From Cognatishimia coralii (lineage in GTDB: Bacteria > Pseudomonadota > Alphaproteobacteria > Rhodobacterales > Rhodobacteraceae): DNA of 64,000 nt. Below are positions 35,804 through 44,879 of the stretch, in pieces. Position numbers and translations under genes: made by a program. The stretch spans positions 434,001 to 498,000 of the forward strand of contig NZ_JBBGAZ010000001.1 of NCBI RefSeq assembly GCF_037478305.1, given 5' to 3'. Below the pieces are notes generated by a model. It worked only from the letters and a program-made list of their open reading frames with translations. It did not search any database and was not told where the DNA came from. Position 1 is the stretch's first letter. Each line of letters opens with the position of its first letter.

Positions 35804-37036
35804 ATGTCTCTGGATCTCGCCTTTGTGCGCAGCCAATTCCCTGCGTTTTCTGAAAGCAGCCTTGAAGGCATGCGGTTCTTTGAAAACGCAGGCGGCTCCT
35901 ATGCCTGCGCGCCTGTGATCGACCGGCTCACGCGGTTTTACCGTGAGCGCAAAGTGCAGCCATATGCATCCTATGATGCCAGCCGTCTGGGTGGCGAAGA
36001 GATGGATGAGGCGCAGACCCGTTTGGCGGCTTGGATGGGGGTGGAGACCGAAGAGGTCACCTTCGGGCCGTCCACCACGCAAAACACCTATGTTCTGTCC
36101 CAAGCCGTGCGCGAGTGGCTGAATGAAGGCGATGCGATCATCGTGACGAACCAAGACCACGAGGCCAATAGCGGTGCGTGGCGACGTTTGGCGGACGCAG
36201 GCATCACCGTCAAGGAATGGCAGATCGATCCCGAGACCGGCCACCTGAACCCTGATGATCTCTCAGACATGCTCGATGAAAGCGTGCGACTGGTCTGTTT
36301 CCCGCATTGCTCGAACGTGGTTGCCGAGATCAATCCAGTGGCCGAGATCACGGCTCTGGCCCATGCGGCAGGGGCTTTTGTTTGCGTGGATGGCGTGAGC
36401 TATGCGCCGCATGGCATTCCAGATGTCGGTGGCATGGGCCCCGATATCTATATGTTCTCGTCCTATAAAACCTATGGGCCGCATCAGGGCATCATGGTTG
36501 TGCGAAAGTCCATAGGGGACATCCTGCCAAACCAAGCGCATTATTTTAATGGCGGCTCGCTTTATAAGCGGTTTTCTCCGGCGGGGCCCGATCACGCACA
36601 AGTCGCGGCCTGTGCGGGGATCGTGGACTATTTCGAGGCTTTGGCGGCGCATCACGGCATCGATACGGCCAAGACCGGATCACAATCGGCAACGACACAT
36701 GCGCTGCATGATCTGTTGCGCGACCATGAAATCACGTTGTCTAAGCCTCTGATCGAGTACCTCAGCAGCAAGAATACCATTCAGATGCTGGGCCCACGGA
36801 CCGCTGAAAACCGCGCGCCGACTTTTGCGTTGAAAACTCAGGACAACCCAGCGGATCTGGCGAAAGAACTGTTCAAACATGGCATTATGGCCGACGCGAG
36901 CGACTTTTACGCGGTCAGACCTTTGGGCGCGATGAACGTGCCTCTGGATCCCGGCGTGCTGCGACTAAGTTTCGTGCATTACACCGCGCCTGAGGACATC
37001 GACGCGCTGATTTCGGCCCTTGATCAGGTGCTTTAG
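35804..37036 (+). CDS. cysteine desulfurase-like class V aminotransferase
   Basis: A 410-aa PLP enzyme of the SufS/NifS-like group. The PLP lysine is K222 in FSSYKTYGPHQG, and VDGVSYAPHGIPDV holds the PLP aspartate. The flexible Cys loop of true desulfurases is not evident, so the substrate is uncertain. It sits between the HIT gene and trgA. Confidence 0.85.
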   Translation: MSLDLAFVRSQFPAFSESSLEGMRFFENAGGSYACAPVIDRLTRFYRERKVQPYASYDASRLGGEEMDEAQTRLAAWMGVETEEVTFGPSTTQNTYVLSQAVREWLNEGDAIIVTNQDHEANSGAWRRLADAGITVKEWQIDPETGHLNPDDLSDMLDESVRLVCFPHCSNVVAEINPVAEITALAHAAGAFVCVDGVSYAPHGIPDVGGMGPDIYMFSSYKTYGPHQGIMVVRKSIGDILPNQAHYFNGGSLYKRFSPAGPDHAQVAACAGIVDYFEALAAHHGIDTAKTGSQSATTHALHDLLRDHEITLSKPLIEYLSSKNTIQMLGPRTAENRAPTFALKTQDNPADLAKELFKHGIMADASDFYAVRPLGAMNVPLDPGVLRLSFVHYTAPEDIDALISALDQVL

Positions 37037-37100
37037 GATTAGGCTTGAGCTTTAAGAGAACGCGGGCAATGATCAGCCAAACCCAAAAAGGCCCGAGCAC

Positions 37101-37541
37101 ATGCCCACCGCAGCCAAACTGATTGCAGCCATCTTCTTTGCTGTGACCACTATGATCGCATCAGAGCTGTTCAAACCTTACATGCCCGAAGGCACGCAGT
37201 TCGGCTATTTCACCTATATGAACGGCGCGATTGCGGCGTCGGTAGGCTGGAAACTGATTGGAGGTCGGGCAGGGCACGGCGTGACATCGGCAATCAACAA
37301 CGGGGTGACGACGCTTGTTGCCTTGATCTTGTTTTTGCTCTTTAGCCATTCGTTTCGCCTGATGATCATCGAGTCCACCGGGATCGGCTATGGCAGCCTC
37401 AGCGAAGCGCTGCAGGACGTGGCGCAAAAGATGGTTGATCACGGGCTGCTTGTGCTGAACATCGATGTTCTTGTGGCCTTTGGCCTTGGCACCTTTGTGA
37501 CCTCAATTCTGGCCGAGGCCGCCTCGCGCCGTTGGAGATAG
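37101..37541 (+). CDS. trgA: tellurite resistance-associated membrane protein TrgA
   Basis: A 146-aa membrane protein with about three to four hydrophobic segments (an N-terminal helix, TTLVALILFLLF, and VLVAFGLGTFVTSI). Similarity in character and its place directly before trgB and cysK match the Rhodobacter sphaeroides trgAB-cysK tellurite locus. The mechanism is unknown. Confidence 0.85.
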   Translation: MPTAAKLIAAIFFAVTTMIASELFKPYMPEGTQFGYFTYMNGAIAASVGWKLIGGRAGHGVTSAINNGVTTLVALILFLLFSHSFRLMIIESTGIGYGSLSEALQDVAQKMVDHGLLVLNIDVLVAFGLGTFVTSILAEAASRRWR

Positions 37542-37544
37542 TTT

Positions 37545-38660
37545 ATGGATTTGTTTTTCTACGGCACGCTGCGGCATATGCCGCTGCTCAAGATCGTGCT
37601 TGGGGATCGGTTTGAGGCGATTAGTTTGCACGAAGCCACGCTGAGTGGGCATCAAGCCCGCGCGATTGCGGGCGAAGATTTTCCGATGATCGTTGAGATG
37701 GACGGGCGCGCTGAGGGTCTTTTATGCGCTGGTCTCTCGAGTGAGGATGTTGCACGCCTGAATTACTACGAAGGCGGCTTCAATTACGAACTTCGCGATG
37801 TGACCGTCGATACCGCAACAGGCCCGCTGCCCGCGCAAGTCTATTTCCCCATCGAGCACAATTGGCAGGACAACGGCCCTTGGTCTCTTGAAACGTGGGA
37901 GACAAAACACGCCGACGTCACCGATATCGCCGCCGTCGAAGTCATGTCTTATTTCGGGATCATCGACGCCAATCAGCTCGAGTTTATGTTCCCCATGATT
38001 CGAGCCCGCGCCCATGCGCAACTCACCGCAGCCACCGAAGACCGCGTCATCGGGCCCAGCGGGTTTGGGCGCGACGACACGCATCATGTCGGCGATGAAG
38101 TGACCCACAAAGGCTTCTTCATCATGAAAACCTCCGAGGTGGCCTTTCGCCAATATGACGGTGAGATGAGTCGGCCTGTAAAACGCGAGGTCTTTGTCGG
38201 TGGTGAAGCCTCGATTGTTCTTCCCTACGATCCCAAACGCGACCGCGTGCTGTTGGTGGAACAATTCCGTGCAGGACCCTATTCGCGTGGTGACAAAGCA
38301 CCCTGGATGCTAGAGCCCATCGCGGGCCGCGTCGATCCAGGCGAAACGCCAGAAGAAACAGCGCATCGAGAAGGGCGAGAAGAAGCCAATCTGTCCTTTG
38401 AGGCGCTTCACCCAGTTGCCAAATGCTATGCCTCACCCGGGTGTAACACTGAGTATTTCAACATCTTTCTCGGGATCGCGGACCTGCCAGATGACATCAC
38501 CGGCGTGAACGGCCTTGATAGCGAGGCCGAGGATATCAAGTCCTATCTCTATTCCTTCAATGAGCTCATGGAGATGACCGAAAGCTTTCAGGCCGCCAAC
38601 GCACCGCTGGTTCTGGCAGCCCTTTGGTTGGCGCGCCACCGTAAGCGCTTACATCGTTGA
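37545..38660 (+). CDS. trgB: TrgB: gamma-glutamylcyclotransferase-like plus Nudix hydrolase
   Basis: A 371-aa two-domain protein. The N-terminal part (about 1-115; FFYGTLRHMPLLKIVLG, LNYYEGGFNYEL) is a gamma-glutamylcyclotransferase-like fold. The C-terminal part is a Nudix domain (about 200-350) with a full Nudix box starting at AGRVDPGETPEE and closing HREGREEANL. It is like ADP-ribose pyrophosphatases. It follows trgA after 3 bases. Confidence 0.9.
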   Translation: MDLFFYGTLRHMPLLKIVLGDRFEAISLHEATLSGHQARAIAGEDFPMIVEMDGRAEGLLCAGLSSEDVARLNYYEGGFNYELRDVTVDTATGPLPAQVYFPIEHNWQDNGPWSLETWETKHADVTDIAAVEVMSYFGIIDANQLEFMFPMIRARAHAQLTAATEDRVIGPSGFGRDDTHHVGDEVTHKGFFIMKTSEVAFRQYDGEMSRPVKREVFVGGEASIVLPYDPKRDRVLLVEQFRAGPYSRGDKAPWMLEPIAGRVDPGETPEETAHREGREEANLSFEALHPVAKCYASPGCNTEYFNIFLGIADLPDDITGVNGLDSEAEDIKSYLYSFNELMEMTESFQAANAPLVLAALWLARHRKRLHR

Positions 38661-38733
38661 CGCATTGGTGTCTTGAGTTCCCGTAAAACTCCTCCTACAC
38701 AGGGTTTGTGGGCAACATAGAAAGGCGCGCCAA

Positions 38734-39768
38734 ATGCGTATTGCATCAGATCTCGCAACTGCGATTGGGAACACTCCTCTGATCCGTCTGAACAAGGCGA
38801 GCGAAGAGACCGGCTGTGAGATCCTTGGCAAGGCCGAATTTATGAACCCGGGCCAGTCCGTGAAGGACCGCGCGGCGCTCTACATCATCAAAGACGCGCT
38901 GGAAAAAGGCACGCTGAAGCCGGGCGGCACGATCGTCGAAGGTACCGCGGGCAACACCGGTATTGGCCTCGCGCTGGTTGGCGCCTCCATGGGTTTCAAA
39001 ACCGTGATCGTGATCCCCGAGACCCAGTCTCAGGAAAAGAAAGACATGCTGCGTCTGGCCGGTGCGGAATTGGTGCAGGTTCCGGCGGCCCCCTATAAGA
39101 ACCCCAACAACTATGTGCGCTATTCCGGTCGCCTCGCAGAGGAACAGGCCAAGACCGAACCAAACGGCGCGATCTGGGCGAACCAATTTGACAACGTCGC
39201 CAACCGCCGCGCGCATATTGAAACCACCGGCCCCGAAATCTGGGAACAGACCGGCGGCAAAGTAGATGGTTTCATCTGCGCCGTAGGCTCTGGCGGCACG
39301 CTCGCGGGCGTTGCGGAAGTTCTGCAGCCCAAAGGCGTCAAGATCGGCCTCGCAGACCCAATGGGCGCGGCGCTGCACAGCTTCTATACCACCGGAGAGC
39401 TGGCCTCTTCAGGGTCTTCTATCTCTGAAGGCATCGGGCAGGGGCGTATCACCGCCAACCTCGAAGGCTTTACCCCAGATCACTCTTTCCAGATCCCTGA
39501 CGAAGAGGCGCTACCGATTGTCTTTGACCTGCTGGAAAACGAAGGCCTCTGTCTTGGCGGCTCCTCTGGCGTGAACATCGCTGGTGCCAAACGTCTGGCC
39601 AAGGAAATGGGTCCAGGCCACACCATCGTGACGATCCTTTGCGACTATGGAACGCGCTATCAGTCGAAACTCTTCAACCCGGAATTCCTGCGCGAAAAAG
39701 GCCTGCCGACCCCGTCCTGGCTGACCGACGCACCAAGTAGCATTCCGGGTGTTTTCGAAGACGTTTAA
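38734..39768 (+). CDS. cysK: cysteine synthase A
   Basis: O-acetylserine sulfhydrylase, making cysteine from O-acetylserine and sulfide; 344 aa. The PLP lysine is K44 in NPGQSVKDRAA, followed by EGTAGNTGIGLALV for substrate binding. It is slightly longer than E. coli CysK (323). Its position after trgAB repeats the known Rhodobacter tellurite-resistance arrangement. It is ended by a strong terminator. Confidence 0.94.
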   Translation: MRIASDLATAIGNTPLIRLNKASEETGCEILGKAEFMNPGQSVKDRAALYIIKDALEKGTLKPGGTIVEGTAGNTGIGLALVGASMGFKTVIVIPETQSQEKKDMLRLAGAELVQVPAAPYKNPNNYVRYSGRLAEEQAKTEPNGAIWANQFDNVANRRAHIETTGPEIWEQTGGKVDGFICAVGSGGTLAGVAEVLQPKGVKIGLADPMGAALHSFYTTGELASSGSSISEGIGQGRITANLEGFTPDHSFQIPDEEALPIVFDLLENEGLCLGGSSGVNIAGAKRLAKEMGPGHTIVTILCDYGTRYQSKLFNPEFLREKGLPTPSWLTDAPSSIPGVFEDV

Positions 39769-39790
39769 ACGCCGCGCCATCTAAGTTTCG

Positions 39791-39826
39791 AAAAACCCGC
39801 GTCTCTTAACCAGAGCGCGGGTTTTT
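39791..39826 (+). terminator. terminator of cysK
   Basis: The stem AAAAACCCGCG / CGCGGGTTTTT closes a 14-base loop. It is symmetric, with an A-run before and a T-run after, so it could act in both directions. Confidence 0.85.
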
Positions 39827-39886
39827 CTATTGAATTTCGCCGTGGTTGGGCCAGTATTTGAACGACACCAGACGCAGGACCGCCCT

Positions 39887-40606
39887 ATGACTGACCTTCT
39901 CTTCCGAGACGACGCCTATATGACCACGGCCCAAGGCAAAGTGGTCGCCCATACGCCCGAAGGCGGTATTGTCGTGGATGCCTCTCTGTTTTATGCAACC
40001 GGCGGAGGGCAACCCGGCGACAGCGGCGCGATTTCTTGGGGCGAGACCACAATGAAGATCGCTACTGCGGTCAAAACACTCGACGGAGAGATCGCGTTAG
40101 TGCCCGCAGAACCCGCGCGCCTACCTGAAATCGGGACAGAGATCACCCAGACGCTCGACTGGGACCGCCGCTACAAACACATGCAGATCCACACGGCGCT
40201 GCATCTGCTGTCCGTTGTAATCCCTTTGCCCGTGACCGGAGGATCCATATCCGCCGAGAAAGGCCGTTTGGATTTTGACATGCCCGACGCGCCTGCGGAC
40301 AAAGAAACGCTTCAAGCGCAGCTCAACGAATTGGTCGACCGCGATCTGGAAGTGCATGAAAGCTGGATCACCGACGAGGAACTGGCCGCAAAGCCCGACT
40401 TGGTGAAAACCATGTCCGTGAAACCGCCAATGGGATCAGGCCGCGTGCGTTTGGTTGGTATAGGGCGGGACGCGGATCAGATCGATCTGCAACCCTGTGG
40501 CGGCACCCACGTGGCGCGCACCGGCGAAATCGGCCGCCTGCGGATCGGCAAGATCGAGAAGAAGGGCAAGCAGAACCGTCGGGTGAATATTCACTTTGAC
40601 GATTAA
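39887..40606 (+). CDS. alanyl-tRNA editing protein (AlaX type)
   Basis: A free-standing editing domain that removes serine or glycine wrongly attached to tRNA-Ala; 239 aa. The zinc ligands line up as H102 and H106 (IHTALHLL) with C204 and H208 (QPCGGTHVA). The start at 39887 gives MTDLLFRDDAYMTT; 19 upstream in-frame codons come from the terminator region and are rejected. It is a single gene between the cysK terminator and tRNA-Ser. Confidence 0.9.
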   Translation: MTDLLFRDDAYMTTAQGKVVAHTPEGGIVVDASLFYATGGGQPGDSGAISWGETTMKIATAVKTLDGEIALVPAEPARLPEIGTEITQTLDWDRRYKHMQIHTALHLLSVVIPLPVTGGSISAEKGRLDFDMPDAPADKETLQAQLNELVDRDLEVHESWITDEELAAKPDLVKTMSVKPPMGSGRVRLVGIGRDADQIDLQPCGGTHVARTGEIGRLRIGKIEKKGKQNRRVNIHFDD

Positions 40607-40619
40607 CCGATTGGGATAA

Positions 40620-40709
40620 TGGCGGAGAGACAGGGATTCGAACCCTGGGTCCCCGTGAAGGGACAACGGTTTTCGAGACCGCCCCGTTCGACCACTCCGG
40701 CACCTCTCC
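40620..40709 (-). tRNA. tRNA-Ser (CGA)
   Basis: A 90-base class II tRNA on the minus strand with a long variable arm (TTGTCCCTTCACGGGGAC) and encoded CCA (complement of 40620-40622). The acceptor is GGAGAGG / TCTCTCC. The anticodon loop TCTCGAA gives CGA, reading UCG. Confidence 0.93.
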
Positions 40710-40834
40710 GCGGGGGTCTTGGTAGAGCAGTCGTCTATCTCGGTTTTTTGATCGCTGCAAGGGCCGTTGGTGATTGTTTGTTATCGGAATTGCCCTAAGT
40801 TCAACCCTAGACGTTAACGCCTCAGGAGAGCCCC

Positions 40835-41671
40835 ATGTTTCACAAGCTGCGCAGAATGTTTTCAACGGCCGTCGTGGCGGGGTCTGTGGCTTTTTCTCCT
40901 CTGATCGTCCAAGCAGCCGACCGCGCGGACGTGCAGGAGTTCCTTGAAGTCACCGGGTTTGATGTGGCGCTAGATTCCATCGCCGTTGGTGCGGAATCTG
41001 CGCCCTCGATGCTGGGACTAGAGGACAACGCCTTTGGTCAGACCTGGAGCAACCTCGTGAAAGAGGTCTTCATTGTCGAAGACATGCAGACACAGGCGCT
41101 CGATATCCTTGAGGAGACGCTTGATCAGAGGCTGCTCGACCATGCGGTGGCGTTTTATGGCAGCGATCTGGGCAAACGTCTGGTTCAGGCCGAAAACCTC
41201 TCGCATATGGACGATGACGAGTTGAAGCAGATCGCGGGCGAACAGCTTTTGGCCTTCTATGAGGCCAAAGAGGATCCGCGTCCCGAGTATTTCGTCCGCA
41301 TGGGCGCGGCGATTGATCCGGAAAACATAGGCCTGCGGGCGCTGCAAACCATTCAGGTGCGTTTCATTCTGGCGGCCTCACGCGCGGGCGTGATTGCACA
41401 GGACATCGACGAAGAGGCGCTCTGGGCCAATATCCGCGCCAATGAGGCCGAGGTGCTCGCGGCGATCGAAGAGGGGGCCAAGGCCTCGGCGGCCTATACC
41501 TATCAGGATTTCACATCTGAAGAGGTTCTGGCCTATGCCGAGGCGCTGGAACACCCCGATATGCAGCTTGTCTATGAACTGATGAACGCGGTCCATTATC
41601 AGGTGATGGGCAACCGGTTTGAGGCTTTGGCACTAAGGCTTGGCGAATTGCAGCCCAGTCAGGATCTTTGA
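40835..41671 (+). CDS. DUF2059 exported protein
   Basis: A 278-aa protein with a signal peptide (MFHKLRRMFSTAVVAGSVAF, then SPLIVQAADR). The mature part is all-helical and carries two DUF2059-like segments (about 60-125 and 190-260; AVAFYGSDLGKRLVQAENLS). The role in the periplasm is unknown. AGGAG precedes the start. Confidence 0.8.
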   Translation: MFHKLRRMFSTAVVAGSVAFSPLIVQAADRADVQEFLEVTGFDVALDSIAVGAESAPSMLGLEDNAFGQTWSNLVKEVFIVEDMQTQALDILEETLDQRLLDHAVAFYGSDLGKRLVQAENLSHMDDDELKQIAGEQLLAFYEAKEDPRPEYFVRMGAAIDPENIGLRALQTIQVRFILAASRAGVIAQDIDEEALWANIRANEAEVLAAIEEGAKASAAYTYQDFTSEEVLAYAEALEHPDMQLVYELMNAVHYQVMGNRFEALALRLGELQPSQDL

Positions 41672-41755
41672 GTCTAAATAAGTGACGTCTACCTTCTATG
41701 CGGGCGAAGCTGCCGCCCAGATTGTTTTCGTGAGCGGCGGCTTTCCGTAGTTGCG

Positions 41756-42604
41756 TTATCGGTTTCTGCCGAGGAAGTCGACGAGCAATCCAGAGATTTT
41801 CTCCGGCTGATCTTCCATTGAGAAGTGACCACAGTTTTCCAACACGTGCAGTTCTGATCCCGGAATTGCAGCGTTTAACTTGTGCGCCCAGTCCACGACC
41901 TGCCATGCGTCGTCTGCACCCCAGATCAGTTGCACTGGCTTTTGACCAAGTTCGCTGTATCGCGGAACCATTTCGTCTGTGTGTTTCGGATCATAGTGCA
42001 TCAGCTGATGCTGAAAGAAGCTACCCTGACCGACCGGACCACAGATGAAATCGAGGTAAGTTTCCATCGACGTCTCGGCTAAACGCTCCTTGTTTTGAAC
42101 CGTCGAGTTGAGCCAGTCGCGGAAGTGTTCTCGGTGGTCTGAATCGGGTGCTTTGATCAGCTTTTCCAACCCGGCCTGCATCTGCTCGCGTGTGCGCTTG
42201 GATGGCCAACTGTCATAACTTACCACGTCAATCATGGTCAGGCTGCGCAGCCGTTCCGGGGACTGAATGCCAAACCTCTGCGCAACACCACCACCGATGT
42301 CATGTGCGATGAAGTGGAAATCCTTGAGACCCCAAACATCCAGCAGCCCCTCAAGGATCGGCACTTGGCCCGTGACAGAGGTATCAATTGCTGGGTTTTG
42401 CGGGCGCTCCGACAAGCCATAACCGAGCAGGTCGTAGACGTGAACTTTGTAGCCAGCCTCAACAAGCGTTGGCAGGATGTTCCGCCAAATATACGAGGAA
42501 GACGGTGTGCCGTGCAGGAGAACCACGGGCTCTCCCTTTCCGTGCACGCCATGAGTAATACGGCGGCCATTGATGAGAACATGTTGGTCGACGAGGTGGG
42601 CCAT
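41756..42604 (-). CDS. alpha/beta hydrolase with aspartate nucleophile
   Basis: A 282-aa hydrolase. The oxyanion-hole motif is LLHGTPSSS (from about 29), the nucleophile elbow AHDIGGG places D102 where esterases have serine, and GAD(D)AW and ENCGHFSMED give the acid (D231/232) and H260. An Asp nucleophile points to haloalkane or haloacid dehalogenases or epoxide hydrolases. The usual Trp after the nucleophile of dehalogenases (HDWG) is Ile here. It is divergent from a LysR gene 93 bases away. Confidence 0.82.
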   Translation of the reverse strand: MAHLVDQHVLINGRRITHGVHGKGEPVVLLHGTPSSSYIWRNILPTLVEAGYKVHVYDLLGYGLSERPQNPAIDTSVTGQVPILEGLLDVWGLKDFHFIAHDIGGGVAQRFGIQSPERLRSLTMIDVVSYDSWPSKRTREQMQAGLEKLIKAPDSDHREHFRDWLNSTVQNKERLAETSMETYLDFICGPVGQGSFFQHQLMHYDPKHTDEMVPRYSELGQKPVQLIWGADDAWQVVDWAHKLNAAIPGSELHVLENCGHFSMEDQPEKISGLLVDFLGRNR

Positions 42605-42657
42605 GAAGGAAACTCCAATTTCTTCTTTCCTCAGCCATAACGCTTTGATAGAGAATT

Positions 42658-42679
42658 AATCAAATGAATGATTTTGATT
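42658..42679. promoter_or_regulatory. candidate LysR operator
   Basis: An inverted repeat AATCAAA-N8-TTTGATT in the 93-base gap between the divergent hydrolase and LysR genes. It contains an interrupted-palindrome arrangement typical of LysR sites. No operator for this protein is known, so the match rests on position and symmetry. Confidence 0.5.
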
Positions 42680-42697
42680 CTGTAATCGAAATATAGA

Positions 42698-43573
42698 ATG
42701 GTTGAGCGCCTAGACATCGAAGCCCTGCGGGCCTTAGTCGTAATTTCGACTCATGGGGGCGTTACGCGCGCTGCCGAGCATATGGCGCTGTCTCAACCTG
42801 CAGTGAGTCACAAGATCAAACGGCTAGAGACTGTCTTGGATTGCGAATTGTTGGCGCGCCGCGCGGGTGGACCGTTGTTTACTGAGGCGGGGACGCGCCT
42901 GTTGGAGTATGCGGGCCGGATGATGGATTTACATGACGAAGCACTCGCTGCGCTTGGAAAGAAACCGCTGGCAGGCACCATCCGATTGGGCATGACCGAA
43001 GACACAACAGGCGGTGATGTGGCACGCATCCTTGGTCGGTTTACACGCCTGCATCCAGAGACCAAGGTTAACACGCGAGTTGAGCAGAGCCTGACTTTGT
43101 CTGATTGGTTGTCATCAGGCGAGATCGATATCGCGGTCATCCAAGTATTGAGAGACGAGGTTCGTAGCGATGACCTTATTTTGTATGAGGACCGACTGCA
43201 CTGGATCAAGTCTTATGACCTGTCTCTGAATTCTAGCGGACCCGTTCCATTCCTCGCCTTCGATCAAAACTGCTTCTACAAGCACTGGGCACAATCACAG
43301 CACTCAAGAACGGGTCATCAATTTGAAGCTGTTTTAGAATGCCCAAGCGTATCAGGCATCCTTTCGGCGACGCGTGCGGGGCTCGGAATAGCACTAATGA
43401 ATGGCTTGCACGTGCCCCAAGACTTGGAAGTTATTGAAGGTGTGTTCCCGGAGCCGCCTACGATTGCGTATGTCGCGCGTTCTAATCCTAAGAGACGAAG
43501 TGACGCCGCCCGCGCACTGCTCAGCGAAATCGCAGCCGAGGTGGGACGCCCGTCGACCCTGCGCGTAGCGTAA
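42698..43573 (+). CDS. LysR-family transcriptional regulator
   Basis: A 291-aa regulator. The N-terminal winged helix (about 4-62; LDIEALRALVVISTHGGVTRAAEHMALSQPAVSHKIKRLE in part) is followed by the periplasmic-binding-like effector domain (about 90-285). Divergence from the alpha/beta hydrolase suggests that it controls that gene. The inducer is unknown. Confidence 0.9.
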   Translation: MVERLDIEALRALVVISTHGGVTRAAEHMALSQPAVSHKIKRLETVLDCELLARRAGGPLFTEAGTRLLEYAGRMMDLHDEALAALGKKPLAGTIRLGMTEDTTGGDVARILGRFTRLHPETKVNTRVEQSLTLSDWLSSGEIDIAVIQVLRDEVRSDDLILYEDRLHWIKSYDLSLNSSGPVPFLAFDQNCFYKHWAQSQHSRTGHQFEAVLECPSVSGILSATRAGLGIALMNGLHVPQDLEVIEGVFPEPPTIAYVARSNPKRRSDAARALLSEIAAEVGRPSTLRVA

Positions 43574-43697
43574 TTAACAAAGCGGAAATTGGCGCGAAAC
43601 GCAGCATCTGGGAAATAAGTGCTCAAACCAGACACACTTGATACAGCCTATTTCGACAACATGACTCCCACTTTGTAAGAATTCCCGCAACTCCTGC

Positions 43698-43726
43698 TTG
43701 ACTTACTCACAGGATAGGCACATAAG
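43698..43726 (+). promoter_or_regulatory. sigma-70-type promoter of rplU-rpmA
   Basis: TTGACT (43698-43703) and CATAAG (43721-43726) are separated by 17 bases, giving a start near 43733 and a leader of about 130 bases before rplU. Confidence 0.7.
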
Positions 43727-43734
43727 CCCGCATC

Positions 43735-43759
43735 GGCGTAAGGATCTCCTTGCGCCTTT
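43735..43759 (+). other. hairpin at the start of the rplU leader
   Basis: A 10-base inverted repeat (43735-43744 with 43747-43756, one G-T pair) followed by TTT. It would form at the very 5' end of the predicted transcript. It could stabilise the message or act as an attenuator; ribosomal-protein leaders often autoregulate, but no known L21 leader is recognised. Confidence 0.45.
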
Positions 43760-43862
43760 ATCTATTGAAATCTCGTCCCAAGGGGACGCGCTGTTTGAGG
43801 TGGCTTAGGCCGAAAACGCCCGAAAGGGGACCAAATAACGCGGTAAATCGAAGGAATAGGAC

Positions 43863-44507
43863 ATGTTCGCAGTCCTGAAAACCGGCGGTAAACAGTATAA
43901 AGTACAGGCAGGCGATGTTCTGCGTGTCGAAAAACTGGCAGCCGACGCGGGTGAAAAAATTCAATTCAACGAAGTTCTGATGCTGGGCGGCGACAAAACC
44001 GTCGTAGGCGCACCTCTCGTTGAAGGCGCTGCCGTACAGGCAGACGTGATCGACCAGATCAAAGGCGAAAAGCTGATCAAATTTGTGAAGCGTCGTCGTA
44101 AGCACAGCTCTAAGCGGACTGTTGGCCACCGTCAGAAACTGACTCTGGTGCGCGTGACTGACATTCTGTCCTCTGGCGCAGACAAGTCCGGCGTGAAAGC
44201 AGCAATCGGTGCAGGTTCCATTTCCGGCGCAGCTGTTGAAGCAGCCGCTCCTGCGAAAAAGGCGCCTGCTAAGAAAGCAGCGAAAGCCGAAGCGCCAGCC
44301 GCAGAGGCCGGTGCGGACGATCTGAAAAAGCTGTCTGGCGTAGGTCCAGCGCTTGAGAAGAAACTGCACGCCGCAGGTGTTACCTCTTTCGCGCAAATCG
44401 CGGCATGGGGTGAAGCAGAGATCGCAGACTTTGACGAGAAGCTGTCCTTCAAGGGCCGCATCGAGCGCGAAGGCTGGGTTGAGCAAGCCAAAGAACTGGC
44501 GAAGTAA
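43863..44507 (+). CDS. rplU: 50S ribosomal protein L21 with C-terminal helix-hairpin-helix extension
   Basis: The first about 103 residues are a normal L21 (FAVLKTGGKQYKVQAGDVL, KRRRKHSSKRTVGHRQ). The protein then continues through an Ala/Lys/Pro-rich linker (about 125-150) into a 60-residue helix-hairpin-helix-like domain (LKKLSGVGPALEKKLHAAGV). The total of 214 aa is double the usual length. Similar tails occur in other Rhodobacterales proteins as I recall. It is followed by rpmA. Confidence 0.95.
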   Translation: MFAVLKTGGKQYKVQAGDVLRVEKLAADAGEKIQFNEVLMLGGDKTVVGAPLVEGAAVQADVIDQIKGEKLIKFVKRRRKHSSKRTVGHRQKLTLVRVTDILSSGADKSGVKAAIGAGSISGAAVEAAAPAKKAPAKKAAKAEAPAAEAGADDLKKLSGVGPALEKKLHAAGVTSFAQIAAWGEAEIADFDEKLSFKGRIEREGWVEQAKELAK

Positions 44508-44530
44508 GCGAGAAATAGGAGACACACGAT

Positions 44531-44800
44531 ATGGCACATAAAAAAGCTGGTGGTAGTTCCCGTAACGGTCGCGATTCCGCGGGTCGTCGCTTGGGCGTCA
44601 AGAAATACGGTGGTGAGTCTGTGATCGCAGGCAACATCATCATGCGTCAGCGCGGCACCAAGATGTGGCCGGGCGAAGGCGTTGGCATGGGCAAAGATCA
44701 CACCATCTTTGCAACCACCGACGGCAACGTAAAGTTCCACAAAGGCCTCAAAGGCCGCACCTTTATTTCGGTTCTCCCAGTGGCGGAGGCCGCTGAGTAA
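44531..44800 (+). CDS. rpmA: 50S ribosomal protein L27
   Basis: An 89-aa L27 starting MAHKKAGGSSRNGRDSAGRR, which includes the N-terminal tail that reaches the peptidyl-transferase centre. It is preceded by AGGAG and lies 23 bases after rplU, the conserved order. A terminator follows. Confidence 0.97.
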   Translation: MAHKKAGGSSRNGRDSAGRRLGVKKYGGESVIAGNIIMRQRGTKMWPGEGVGMGKDHTIFATTDGNVKFHKGLKGRTFISVLPVAEAAE

Positions 44801-44827
44801 GCCGACCTTAAGGTTTTAAGTTTTTAG

Positions 44828-44855
44828 GGGATCGGCGGAAACGCCGGTCCCTTTT
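44828..44855 (+). terminator. terminator of rplU-rpmA
   Basis: The stem GGGATCGGCG / CGCCGGTCCC closes a GAAA tetraloop and is followed by TTTTCTTTT. Confidence 0.88.
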
Positions 44856-44879
44856 CTTTTGTTCAGTTGGATGCAAGCG

